From Lachnospiraceae bacterium (lineage in GTDB: Bacteria; Bacillota; Clostridia; Lachnospirales; Lachnospiraceae), in the NCBI GenBank assembly GCA_003519685.1, contig DOWG01000056.1, positions 18,564-28,190 on the forward strand: a stretch of DNA of 9,627 nt, in the 5' to 3' direction. The position numbers were made by a program, and so were the translations under genes. Positions 1-6,724 of this stretch are shown piece after piece. The notes below the pieces were generated by a model. The model was not told where the DNA came from. It did not search any database and was given only the letters and a program-made list of their open reading frames with translations. Numbering within the stretch: the stretch's first letter is position 1; every line of letters starts with the position of its first letter.

Positions 1-528
1 ATATATCTCGTTCAAAAGCTGACGGAACTGGATCAGCAGGCAGATGTAATTCTAATCGACACCGGAGCAGGAATTACCGATGCTGTCCTGGAGTTTATCG
101 CTGCCAGCTCGGAGGTATTATTGGTCACGACTCCGGAACCAACTTCGATCACGGATGCCTATGCCCTTATGAAGACCTTGAAGCGCAAGGCAGATTTTTC
201 TTCCGAAGATACGGTGATACGAATGATTTCAAACCGGGTTGCCTCGGAGGAAGAGGGCAGAGAGCTTTATGATAAATTAAGCGCAGTTGTGCATAAGTTT
301 TTACATATCCGGATGGAGTATCTGGGTTCCCTGCTGCAGGAGGGAATGGTATCAAAAGCAGTAATCCATCAGAAGCCGGCTCTGACCCTGTATCCCAATT
401 CCCATTTTTCTAAGAAAATCTATGAATTTGCAGATATTCTATATGAAAGGGAAGGGGAGCATAAAAAGGAGCGGAGTGGAATTGCGCAGATGATTTCCCG
501 TTTCCTGCTTTCCAGAAGTAAGAGGTAA
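1..528 (+). CDS. flhG: FlhG, MinD-like flagellar site/number ATPase (5' truncated)
   Basis: Frame 1 is open from the first base, so only the C-terminal 175 residues are present; the N-terminal P-loop lies upstream of the window. The visible part starts inside the ATPase core. VILIDTGAGI (visible residues 16-25) is the switch II/Walker B-like strand of the MinD/ParA family. LLVTTPEPTSITDAYALMK (about 40-57) is the highly recognisable segment of FlhG/YlxH proteins, in which the TxPEPxSxxDAYxxxK pattern distinguishes them from MinD. FlhG partners the SRP-type GTPase FlhF at the cytoplasmic membrane and limits or positions flagellar assembly. The basic C-terminal end (SRFLLSRSKR) could belong to a membrane-contacting helix; that is inference. 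FlhF would be expected immediately upstream. A 152-base gap separates the gene from the PilZ gene, unlike the tight spacing further on. The identification is firm; the family choice of FlhG over MinD rests on the motif and the chemotaxis context. Confidence 0.93.
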   Translation: MYLVQKLTELDQQADVILIDTGAGITDAVLEFIAASSEVLLVTTPEPTSITDAYALMKTLKRKADFSSEDTVIRMISNRVASEEEGRELYDKLSAVVHKFLHIRMEYLGSLLQEGMVSKAVIHQKPALTLYPNSHFSKKIYEFADILYEREGEHKKERSGIAQMISRFLLSRSKR

Positions 529-611
529 AATGAAATCATACGATAGACTTTGTTAGGGGTGTGAACAGTAACAAGAAGACGATTCCATATGAGAAATTAG
601 TTTTGGTTTCG

Positions 612-640
612 TTGAATTATAGCATATTGTATTGTATAGT
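612..640 (+). promoter_or_regulatory. candidate sigma-A promoter upstream of the PilZ/che genes
   Basis: A TTGAAT hexamer at 612-617 (5 of 6 to TTGACA) and TATAGT at 635-640 (5 of 6 to TATAAT) are separated by exactly 17 bases, in an AT-rich stretch. Transcription would start near 647, leaving a leader of about 34 bases before the ATG at 681. This is the only gap above 130 bases in the first 6 kb, so it is the natural place for an internal promoter serving the chemotaxis genes. It is a pattern match only. AT-rich DNA gives such matches by chance, and read-through from flhG is also likely because no terminator is visible in 529-680. Confidence 0.45.
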
Positions 641-680
641 ATTAATTAGTTAGATCATTAATTTTCATGGGAGGGACGTA

Positions 681-1442
681 ATGCTTCAGGATATATTATC
701 AATTGGTGATAAGATTCACATAAGATTACTGGATCATACGGGTAAGCCGATATCAAAAATAAGGCCTTTCGTCAGCCAACTGGTGGATTATAGCGATGAG
801 GATACCATCCATATCTCAGCCCCAATCATCAATAACCGGGTCTTCCTGCTGGAACCAGGCAGAAAATACAATCTTTGTTTTTATACAAATAAGGGTTTAT
901 ATCAGTGCATCTGTGAAATTAATGAAAAAAGTAAAGACAATAATGTCGTTATTTTCAAGGTGAAACTTTCTTCTGATTTGGAAAAGGTCCAGAGGAGGCA
1001 GTACTACCGCCTTGAGATGGTTCATGAAATCGAATACCGTATCATTACGGCAGAAGAAGAACAGCTGAATCAGAAGTTGTTTCACAGTGCCTCGGTCGAT
1101 TCCGTCGAAGCAGCGAATTATCAGAAACGATTGAAGGAGCTGGACGACGCATGGGAAAAGGCGACTATAAATGATTTGAGCGGCGGAGGTACAAGATTTA
1201 ATTCAAAAAATGTACATCAGCCGGGGGATAGGTTGAGGATACGGTTGGATCTCATGAGTGACGACAAGCCAAAGAGGATGACGGTCGAGGGTGAGATTAT
1301 AGCCGCCAACAAATTGATTCATCTTCCCGGAGTATATGAATACCGGGTGGAATTTAAAAATATTCGTAAAAGGGACCGGGAGGATTTAATTAAATACATA
1401 TTTGAGCAGGAACGCCGCAGAAGGAAGAATGAAAAAGGCTAG
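681..1442 (+). CDS. ycgR: YcgR-like flagellar brake protein with PilZ domain
   Basis: A 253-residue cytoplasmic protein with an N-terminal YcgR-type beta-barrel domain (about 7-95) and a C-terminal PilZ domain (about 103-245). The c-di-GMP binding signature is complete: RRQYYR at 105-110 supplies the RxxxR arginines and NDLSGGG at 164-170 supplies the (D/N)xSxxG motif. In this family, c-di-GMP binding makes the protein slow or bias the flagellar motor; the enterobacterial and Bacillus (YpfA/DgrA) relatives act at the motor. The spacing between the two motifs is long: a charged, glutamate/lysine-rich segment at roughly 122-160 looks like an insertion into the usual PilZ fold. The start is supported by GGGAGGG at 669-675, five bases before the ATG. 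The tail is very basic (QERRRRKNEKG). The gene ends 19 bases before cheB. Function in this organism is inferred from the family and the operon. Confidence 0.88.
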   Translation: MLQDILSIGDKIHIRLLDHTGKPISKIRPFVSQLVDYSDEDTIHISAPIINNRVFLLEPGRKYNLCFYTNKGLYQCICEINEKSKDNNVVIFKVKLSSDLEKVQRRQYYRLEMVHEIEYRIITAEEEQLNQKLFHSASVDSVEAANYQKRLKELDDAWEKATINDLSGGGTRFNSKNVHQPGDRLRIRLDLMSDDKPKRMTVEGEIIAANKLIHLPGVYEYRVEFKNIRKRDREDLIKYIFEQERRRRKNEKG

Positions 1443-1461
1443 ATTGGAAGGGTATTGGCAG

Positions 1462-2550
1462 ATGAAAAAAAATATTTTTATTATAGATGACTCTGCACTT
1501 ATGAGAAGGGTATTATCTGATATAATAAATTCAGATGAAAGATTCCATGCGGCGGAGTTCGCTGCAAATGGCCTGGAAGCTTTGTATATAATGAAACACA
1601 GAGCAAAAGAGTTTGATGCGGTTCTTTTGGATATCACGATGCCCAGAATGAATGGAATTGAATTCCTGGCTGAGCTGAAGAAGCAGAATATAAAGGCTAC
1701 GGTCATTATCGTAAGTACAATTGCCAGGCAGGATGCGAAGGAAACGATCGAAGCTTTGGAGCTGGGAGCCTTTGATTTTGTAAAAAAGCCAGAAAGTTTT
1801 GCGGAGGTAAACAGCAATCAATTCTCCAGGCGTTTACTCGAATGCCTTTGTGAGGCAGTCAAAGCCACGCAGAAGACGGGGAAAGTGAACGCTCTTGAAA
1901 TGCTGGCTGCTGCAGGTAATACAAGGGAAAAGATTCGTAAAAAGAAAGTCCGGGCAAGTAATCCGAATACGAATAAGCTCGTAGCAATGGCCTGCTCCAC
2001 AGGAGGACCAAAGGCTTTACATACGGTAGTTCCCGCATTACCGGCGAATTTGGATGCTGCGGTGCTTATTGTACAGCATATGCCGGCCGGATTTACGAAA
2101 TCTCTGGCGGATCGTTTAAATGAACTGAGTTCGATTCGGGTCAGGGAAGCGCAGGACGGTGATATTTTAGAAAAAGGCACCGTTTACATAGCAAAAGGCG
2201 GCCATCAGATGCGATTGCTGCAGAGGGAGGATGGAGCATATTATCTTTCCGTTTCAAAGGAAGCCGCCAGACGCGGATTACTGCCCTGTGCGGATATTAT
2301 GTATGAATCGCTATCCGAACTGGCCTTTGACCAGATCACCTGTGTAGTTTTAACAGGAATGGGAAGCGATGGAACCGCCGGAATCTCGAAACTTTACAAA
2401 AGCCAAAATATTTATGTGATTGCACAGGATGAAGAGACCAGTGTTGTGTATGGAATGCCAAAGGTCATGAAAGAGACCGGGCTCGTCGATGAGGTACTGC
2501 CTCTGCAGGACATTTCCAGTGCAATCATAAAAAACGTGGGGGTGCATTAA
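1462..2550 (+). CDS. cheB: CheB, protein-glutamate methylesterase/glutaminase response regulator
   Basis: A two-domain CheB of 362 residues. The receiver domain (about 3-125) has the acidic pair D9/D10, phosphoacceptor D57 in VLLDITMP, S85/T86 and K109-P110. The methylesterase domain (about 170-360) shows the catalytic triad S179 (ACSTGGP), H206 (VQHMP) and D303 (GMGSDGTAGI). Phosphorylated by CheA, it removes methyl groups from receptor glutamates and can deamidate glutamines, resetting receptor sensitivity. The frame is open back to an ATG at 1402, but that would overlap the PilZ gene. The ATG at 1462 gives the canonical N terminus (MKKNIFIIDDSALMRR) and has GGAAGGG at 1446-1452, nine bases upstream, so I use it. 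The linker (about 126-170) is lysine-rich. The stop codon abuts the cheA ATG with no gap, suggesting translational coupling. Confidence 0.96.
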   Translation: MKKNIFIIDDSALMRRVLSDIINSDERFHAAEFAANGLEALYIMKHRAKEFDAVLLDITMPRMNGIEFLAELKKQNIKATVIIVSTIARQDAKETIEALELGAFDFVKKPESFAEVNSNQFSRRLLECLCEAVKATQKTGKVNALEMLAAAGNTREKIRKKKVRASNPNTNKLVAMACSTGGPKALHTVVPALPANLDAAVLIVQHMPAGFTKSLADRLNELSSIRVREAQDGDILEKGTVYIAKGGHQMRLLQREDGAYYLSVSKEAARRGLLPCADIMYESLSELAFDQITCVVLTGMGSDGTAGISKLYKSQNIYVIAQDEETSVVYGMPKVMKETGLVDEVLPLQDISSAIIKNVGVH

Positions 2551-4635
2551 ATGGATGTAAGTCAATACCTTGAGATTTTTATTGATGAAACAAAAGAACA
2601 TTTACAAAGCTTAAACGAGCATATTTTGATTTTGGAAAAAGAGCCGGAAAATGAGAACACCATTAATGAAATTTTCCGAGCTGCCCATTCTCTAAAGGGT
2701 ATGGCAGGAACCATGGGATATAAGCGGATGCAGCGTTTGACCCATGACATGGAGAATGTTTTTTCCGAAGTACGCGCCGGGAATATGAAGGTAACTCCGG
2801 ATCTGGTAGACGTTTTATTCCGCGGTCTGGATGCGCTGGAGGCTTATCTTGCTAATATTTTAGAGAGTGCGGATGAAGGAACCGAGGACAATGAAGATAT
2901 CATTAATGACCTTAACAATATATTAAAGGCAGGCGTTGGCGGCGGAATAGAAGAGGCGGCACCGGCGGCTGCGGCTAATGCGGCTAATACAGCCGCAGCA
3001 AAAACAGAACCGGCGGATAAATGCAAATTTAAATATTTAAAGCTGGAAGAGCATGAGAAAAACGCAATTGCAAAAGCCTACGAAATAGGACTTAAGGTAG
3101 TCGGATTAACGATATATATTCAAGAATACTGTGTTCTAAAGGGTGCAAGAGCTTTCTTAGTAAACCGCGCTCTGGAGGAGCATGGTGAAATTATCAAATT
3201 GGACCCAAGCGCACAGGACCTGGAGGATGAAAAGTATGATTTTGATTATTCTGCTTTTATAATCACGAAGGAGACACCCGAGGCGCTTATTAAGTATGCG
3301 ATGAATGTATCGGAAGTAAAAGATGTCGTTGCCGATTATTATCAGCTGTCCGAGGAAGATAAAGTATCTGCAGCTTCCGCGAGCAATACGGGGAAGGGGC
3401 AGAAGGCAAAGGGGAATGAAGTTAAAGCAGGGAAAGTTCCGGCAGCAAAGCCGGCAGCAAAACCGGTGGTTAATCGTTCCGTCCGTGTGGACATTGACAA
3501 GCTGGATGTTCTGATGAATCTCGTGAGTGAGCTTATCATTGCAAAGAATGGCTTGATATCGGCCAGCAGCGAATCCGAACTGATGCTGGATAGTACCTAC
3601 CATGAACAAATTGAGTACCTGGAGCGAATCACGACGAACCTTCATGAATCCGTCATGAAGACCAGAATGGTGCCGATTGAAAGTGTATTAAATCGTTTCC
3701 CCAGAATGATTCGTGACTTAAATAAGAAGCTAAATAAAAATATGGAATTGTATATGACCGGTGAGGACACCGAGCTCGACCGGACCGTAATTGACGAAAT
3801 CGGGGATCCGCTGATGCATCTGCTCCGTAATGCGGCAGACCATGGCCTGGAGTCGAATGAAGAAAGAGAGCGGCTTGGCAAGAATCCGGTAGGCTCCATT
3901 TTCCTGGATGCTTACCAGGAGGGCAACAACGTTGTGATCGAGGTAAGAGATGACGGCGGCGGCATTAACGTTGAGAAGGTTAAGAGCAAGGCGGTTCAGA
4001 TGGGCTCCATTACACAAGAGCAGGCGGGGAGAATGACGGACAAGGATGTTATTGATCTCCTTTTCCAGCCAAGCTTCTCAACCTCCGATAAGGTATCGGA
4101 GATATCCGGCCGGGGGGTTGGTCTTGATGTTGTAAAGACGAAGGTCGAAGCCTTGGGCGGAGAAATTGAGGCAAAGACAAAGTTGGGAGAGGGAACGGAC
4201 TTCATTATCCGTCTTCCTCTTACCCTTGCCATTATTCAATCGCTTATGGTCGTTGTCGGTACGGAGAAATATGCGCTGCCTCTTGGAAGCATTCAAACGG
4301 TTGAAGATATTCCATTATCCGATATTAAGCAGGTACAGGGGAAAAAAGTGATTAATTTGAGGGGAAACATTATTCCAATTATTTACTTAAATCAGATCCT
4401 GGACTGCGAAAAGCAGGAGGAAACCTCAGAGGAGAACCCGGAGGAGCTTCTTGTCACAATTGTTAAGAAGGGCGAGCGTTTCGCTGGCCTGGTTGTTGAC
4501 CGGCTGTTAGGACAGCAGGAGATTGTTATCAAATCCATCGGTAAGTATATAAAATGTCCGAAGCTGATCAGCGGTGCAACGATCCTGGGCAATGGTGAAG
4601 TTGCCTTGATTCTTGATATAAATTCTTTGGTGTAG
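2551..4635 (+). CDS. cheA: CheA, chemotaxis sensor histidine kinase
   Basis: A full-length five-domain CheA of 694 residues. P1/HPt is about 1-125, with phosphoacceptor H46 in AAHSLKG. A linker rich in alanine (133-150) is followed by a P2-like CheY/CheB docking domain (about 158-268), then a second Lys/Ala/Pro-rich linker (270-307). The P3 dimerisation helices (about 310-378) begin VRVDIDKLDVLMNLVSELI. The P4 ATPase has the N box HLLRNAADHGLE (423-434), G1 box DDGGGI (467-472), F box around LFQPSFST (504-511) and G2 box GRGVGLDVVK (520-529). P5, the CheW-like regulatory domain, is about 556-694. CheA autophosphorylates when receptors signal and passes the phosphate to CheY and CheB. The ATG directly follows the cheB stop and its ribosome site (GGGGGTG, 2538-2544) lies inside the end of cheB. 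All kinase motifs are intact. In Bacillus-type systems attractant activates CheA; whether that sign applies here is inference. Confidence 0.97.
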   Translation: MDVSQYLEIFIDETKEHLQSLNEHILILEKEPENENTINEIFRAAHSLKGMAGTMGYKRMQRLTHDMENVFSEVRAGNMKVTPDLVDVLFRGLDALEAYLANILESADEGTEDNEDIINDLNNILKAGVGGGIEEAAPAAAANAANTAAAKTEPADKCKFKYLKLEEHEKNAIAKAYEIGLKVVGLTIYIQEYCVLKGARAFLVNRALEEHGEIIKLDPSAQDLEDEKYDFDYSAFIITKETPEALIKYAMNVSEVKDVVADYYQLSEEDKVSAASASNTGKGQKAKGNEVKAGKVPAAKPAAKPVVNRSVRVDIDKLDVLMNLVSELIIAKNGLISASSESELMLDSTYHEQIEYLERITTNLHESVMKTRMVPIESVLNRFPRMIRDLNKKLNKNMELYMTGEDTELDRTVIDEIGDPLMHLLRNAADHGLESNEERERLGKNPVGSIFLDAYQEGNNVVIEVRDDGGGINVEKVKSKAVQMGSITQEQAGRMTDKDVIDLLFQPSFSTSDKVSEISGRGVGLDVVKTKVEALGGEIEAKTKLGEGTDFIIRLPLTLAIIQSLMVVVGTEKYALPLGSIQTVEDIPLSDIKQVQGKKVINLRGNIIPIIYLNQILDCEKQEETSEENPEELLVTIVKKGERFAGLVVDRLLGQQEIVIKSIGKYIKCPKLISGATILGNGEVALILDINSLV

Positions 4636-4641
4636 GGGGTG
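4634..4641 (+). promoter_or_regulatory. ribosome-binding site of cheW, overlapping the cheA stop
   Basis: AGGGGGTG at 4634-4641 includes the last two bases of the cheA stop codon. It contains an in-frame GTG at 4639 that could be mistaken for the start. The six-base spacing to the ATG at 4648 shows the GTG is part of the ribosome site and that cheW begins at 4648. Confidence 0.75.
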
Positions 4642-4647
4642 CGATAC

Positions 4648-5109
4648 ATGGCAGTTGAAGAAGCAAAGCAATATATCATAATTAAATTAGGGGGCGAGCC
4701 CTATGGAATTGAGATAAAGTACATCGAGAGCATTATCATCATGCAGAGAATCACAAGAGTACCCAAGGCACAATCCTATTTTAAAGGGGTAATCAATCTG
4801 CGGGGAGAAGTAATACCGGTTATGAGCCTTCGGTTAAAGCTGGGACTTACGGAGGCAGAGAATACGTCATCCACTCGTATCATCATCTTAAAGCCGGAGG
4901 AACAGGGAGCTCCGGTAGGGATTATTGTCGACGAGGTAAAAGAAGTAATTACCCTTGCAAACTCGGAGATCGACAAGCTGGGCTACGATAATAGGAGCGA
5001 TAAGGCTACTTACAGCAGTGGGATAGGAAAATACGGGGATGAATTAATTAACATCCTGAATATTACTTCCATGGCAGACCAGGAAAGGCAAAGCAGTAAG
5101 AATGCTTAA
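4648..5109 (+). CDS. cheW: CheW, receptor-kinase coupling protein
   Basis: A 153-residue single-domain CheW, normal length for the family. It bridges chemoreceptor tips and the P5 domain of CheA in the membrane-associated signalling array. The diagnostic core is GVINLRGEVIPVMSLRLKLGL at about 47-67, including R52 of NLRG, which is the conserved functional arginine of this family. GIIVDEVKEV (91-100) is the second typical segment. Two departures from the textbook consensus are visible: the second proline of VPxxP is absent (VPKAQSYFKG), and the aspartate usually found in IPVIDLR is serine (S60). Neither affects fold-critical glycines. The C-terminal tail (ADQERQSSKNA) is polar and probably disordered. 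The gene lies 12 bases after cheA and 26 bases before cheC. A CheV would carry an additional receiver domain, which is absent here. Confidence 0.95.
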   Translation: MAVEEAKQYIIIKLGGEPYGIEIKYIESIIIMQRITRVPKAQSYFKGVINLRGEVIPVMSLRLKLGLTEAENTSSTRIIILKPEEQGAPVGIIVDEVKEVITLANSEIDKLGYDNRSDKATYSSGIGKYGDELINILNITSMADQERQSSKNA

Positions 5110-5121
5110 TCAAATAGAAGC

Positions 5122-5127
5122 AGGAGG
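5122..5127 (+). promoter_or_regulatory. ribosome-binding site of cheC
   Basis: A consensus AGGAGG at 5122-5127 is followed by in-frame GTG codons at 5127, 5133 and 5136. The first overlaps the ribosome site itself. GTG 5136 has eight-base spacing and GTG 5133 has five; 5136 is the better match to Gram-positive spacing, but 5133 cannot be excluded. Confidence 0.7.
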
Positions 5128-5135
5128 TGTTCGTG

Positions 5136-5756
5136 GTGTCCCATATTGATCTCGATAAAATTAATAATATGCAATATGATGTACTTCGTGAAATTGGAAA
5201 TATCGGTGCGGGAAATGCCACCACAGCACTATCCCAGATGATAAATTCCAAGATTGATATGAAGGTTCCCAATGTGGAATTATTAGAATTTAAGAATCTG
5301 CCGGATATCGTTGGAGGAGCGGAAAAGATTGTGGTCGGCATTCTTTTTACCCTGCAGGGGCAAATCGACGGCATGATGATGTTTATGATGGATATGCCTG
5401 CATCCCGCCACTTAGTAAATTTATTAATGGGCGGATCAGAAGAAGGCGGCACGGAGGAGTTTACCGAAATGGAATTGTCCGCGCTGAAAGAAATTGGTAA
5501 TATTATCGCCGGAGCTTACCTGTCTTCGCTTTCCGGACTAACGAATTTGGTAATAACCTCAAGTATTCCCTATCTGTCAATTGACATGGCCGGAGCAATC
5601 TTAAGTGTGCCGGCAATTGAATTTGGCAAAATCGGAGATAAAGCACTTTTGATTGAAACAGAATTTGGTGATGATCTAAAAGCGGTGAATGGATATTTTA
5701 TTCTAATTCCATCATTAAAATCCTATGGAGCTATTTTATCATCATTAGGGTTGTAA
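5136..5756 (+). CDS. cheC: CheC, CheY-P phosphatase
   Basis: About 206 residues, close to the length of Bacillus CheC. The CheC/CheX/FliY phosphatase signature (D/S)xxxExxN-x22-P is present twice and fits exactly both times: D15, E19, N22 and P45 around REIGNIGAGN, and S115, E119, N122 and P145 around KEIGNIIAGAY. Both active sites therefore look competent. CheC dephosphorylates CheY-P in the cytoplasm and binds CheD, and this binding links CheY-P level to receptor adaptation in Bacillus. D150 (in YLSIDMAGA) aligns by context with the aspartate of Bacillus CheC needed for CheD binding; that alignment is from memory. There is no N-terminal CheY-binding peptide or C-terminal FliN-like domain, so it is not FliY. 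The start is a GTG (5136, possibly 5133) behind a consensus ribosome site. cheD follows nine bases later. Confidence 0.95.
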   Translation: MSHIDLDKINNMQYDVLREIGNIGAGNATTALSQMINSKIDMKVPNVELLEFKNLPDIVGGAEKIVVGILFTLQGQIDGMMMFMMDMPASRHLVNLLMGGSEEGGTEEFTEMELSALKEIGNIIAGAYLSSLSGLTNLVITSSIPYLSIDMAGAILSVPAIEFGKIGDKALLIETEFGDDLKAVNGYFILIPSLKSYGAILSSLGL

Positions 5757-5765
5757 GGTGGACAA

Positions 5766-6251
5766 ATGAACGAAATGATAAAGGTAGGGATGGCAGATCT
5801 AAATGTATGTGCCGCTCCGGATGCAATTACCACATTGGGTCTAGGATCCTGTGTAGGTATCGTATTATATGATCCGGTAACAAAGATAGCAGGCTTAGTA
5901 CATGTTATGCTGCCGGACAGTACAAAAATATTGAACAACGAGAATAAAGCAAAGTTTGCAGACACGGGGATAGACGAACTTATTAGACGAATGATGGGAA
6001 TTGGGGCAAAACGCAGCGCGCTGATTGCGAAGATTGCGGGAGGTGCGCAGATGTTTGCCTTCAGTAATAACAGTGACATGATGCGAATTGGAGAACGGAA
6101 TGTCGAAGCAACCAAGCAGAAGCTAAAAGAACTTGGAATCATGATACGGGCGGAGGACACCGGTGCAAATTACGGAAGAACGATTGAGTTTTACCCCGAA
6201 AACGGGGAGCTGCATATTAAATCTGTGGGAAAAGATCGTAAAATAATTTAA
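5766..6251 (+). CDS. cheD: CheD, chemoreceptor glutamine deamidase
   Basis: A 161-residue CheD of standard length. The cysteine-hydrolase triad is intact with family spacing: T23, C29 (LGLGSCVGI) and H46 (GLVHVMLP). The other CheD landmarks, AGGAQMF (91-97), IGERNV (108-113) and NYGRTIEF (135-142), are present. CheD deamidates selected glutamines in chemoreceptors, and in Bacillus it stimulates and is sequestered by CheC. Adjacent cheC-cheD genes fit that partnership. The ribosome site AAGGTGG (5755-5761) overlaps the cheC stop codon, four bases before the ATG. One small departure is GANYGRT where GGNYGRT is more usual. The next gene starts 39 bases after the stop. Confidence 0.96.
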   Translation: MNEMIKVGMADLNVCAAPDAITTLGLGSCVGIVLYDPVTKIAGLVHVMLPDSTKILNNENKAKFADTGIDELIRRMMGIGAKRSALIAKIAGGAQMFAFSNNSDMMRIGERNVEATKQKLKELGIMIRAEDTGANYGRTIEFYPENGELHIKSVGKDRKII

Positions 6252-6290
6252 CATCTATTTTCAAGTTTAGCATCAAGGGTAGGTGAAAGA

Positions 6291-6602
6291 ATGCGTTTGA
6301 AATATCTTCCGGCTCTGATCATGCTGATTGCCGGAGCCATTATCAGTATCATTAATATCATACATAAAGTAGAGACGTTCACCGCATTAAAGCGGCTTCT
6401 TCTTGTACTGGTTCTGTTCTATATCCTGGGATTAACAGCCAAGGCACTTCTAGAAAAGGCCTTGCTCGAAAAGCCGATGGAAGAACAAAAGGAAGAGGAC
6501 GGGGAAGAGACAAGTCAGAATCCGCAGGAAAAGGAAGAAGAGAAGAAAGAAAAGGTTTCCGTGGAAAGCAGCGATAGGAAGAAGGAAAACAGAGAAAAAT
6601 AG
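6291..6602 (+). CDS. small membrane protein of unknown function in the che-fliA interval
   Basis: A 103-residue protein I cannot assign to a named family. Two hydrophobic helices are clear (about 5-24 and 34-52), separated by a short basic/polar turn. The rest (about 55-103) is an extremely charged Glu/Lys tail with few hydrophobics, likely disordered or helical. A short tandem ALLEKALLEKP occurs at 52-62. The positive N terminus (MRLK) suggests N-in/C-in topology with the tail in the cytoplasm. The ATG is preceded by AGGTGAAAG (6281-6289). The gene runs in the same direction as the operon, 39 bases after cheD. Its place between cheD and fliA suggests a flagellum- or membrane-related accessory role, but nothing in the sequence identifies one. 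Bacillus SwrB is a membrane protein after sigD, not before it, and has one membrane segment, so I do not equate them. The gene is very likely real; function unknown. Confidence 0.75.
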   Translation: MRLKYLPALIMLIAGAIISIINIIHKVETFTALKRLLLVLVLFYILGLTAKALLEKALLEKPMEEQKEEDGEETSQNPQEKEEEKKEKVSVESSDRKKENREK

Positions 6603-6641
6603 GTTATGCACACCATTTAAAATCAAAAATATTTCATTGTT

Positions 6642-6659
6642 AATTCGTATCAATTCGTA
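6642..6659 (+). repeat. direct repeat AATTCGTA x2 upstream of fliA
   Basis: AATTCGTA occurs at 6642-6649 and again at 6652-6659, exactly ten bases apart, so both copies face the same side of the helix. The second copy runs into CGTA-AC-TACG (6656-6665), a short inverted repeat. It lies in the 122-base gap before fliA, just upstream of a TAAAAT (6670-6675) that could be a -10 element although no good -35 accompanies it. Such spacing is typical of a dimeric or tandem regulator site, but the repeat is short and the DNA AT-rich, so this is only a candidate operator. Confidence 0.35.
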
Positions 6660-6724
6660 ACTACGTTTTTAAAATAGAGGAATCCGAAGAGAATACAAAA
6701 AAGTTCTGCATAGTAGGAGGCATC

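Noticed and set aside
578..585. GACGATTC as a sigma-28 -10 element upstream of the PilZ gene.
   Set aside because: No TAAA-like -35 at the required distance and only partial agreement with the consensus.
1386..1817. Long open frames on the reverse strand, for example 1386-1817 and 3157-3645.
   Set aside because: They lie wholly across cheB and cheA, whose products are recognisable end to end. The reverse translations resemble no family and lack convincing ribosome sites.
2941..3003. GC-rich alanine codon run in cheA as an inserted repeat or sign of transfer.
   Set aside because: It falls exactly in the linker between P1 and P2, where low-complexity sequence is usual, and the flanking domains are intact.
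6670..6675. TAAAAT as the -10 element of a fliA promoter.
   Set aside because: No hexamer resembling TTGACA lies 16-18 bases upstream and there is no extended -10 TG, so I do not annotate it as a promoter.
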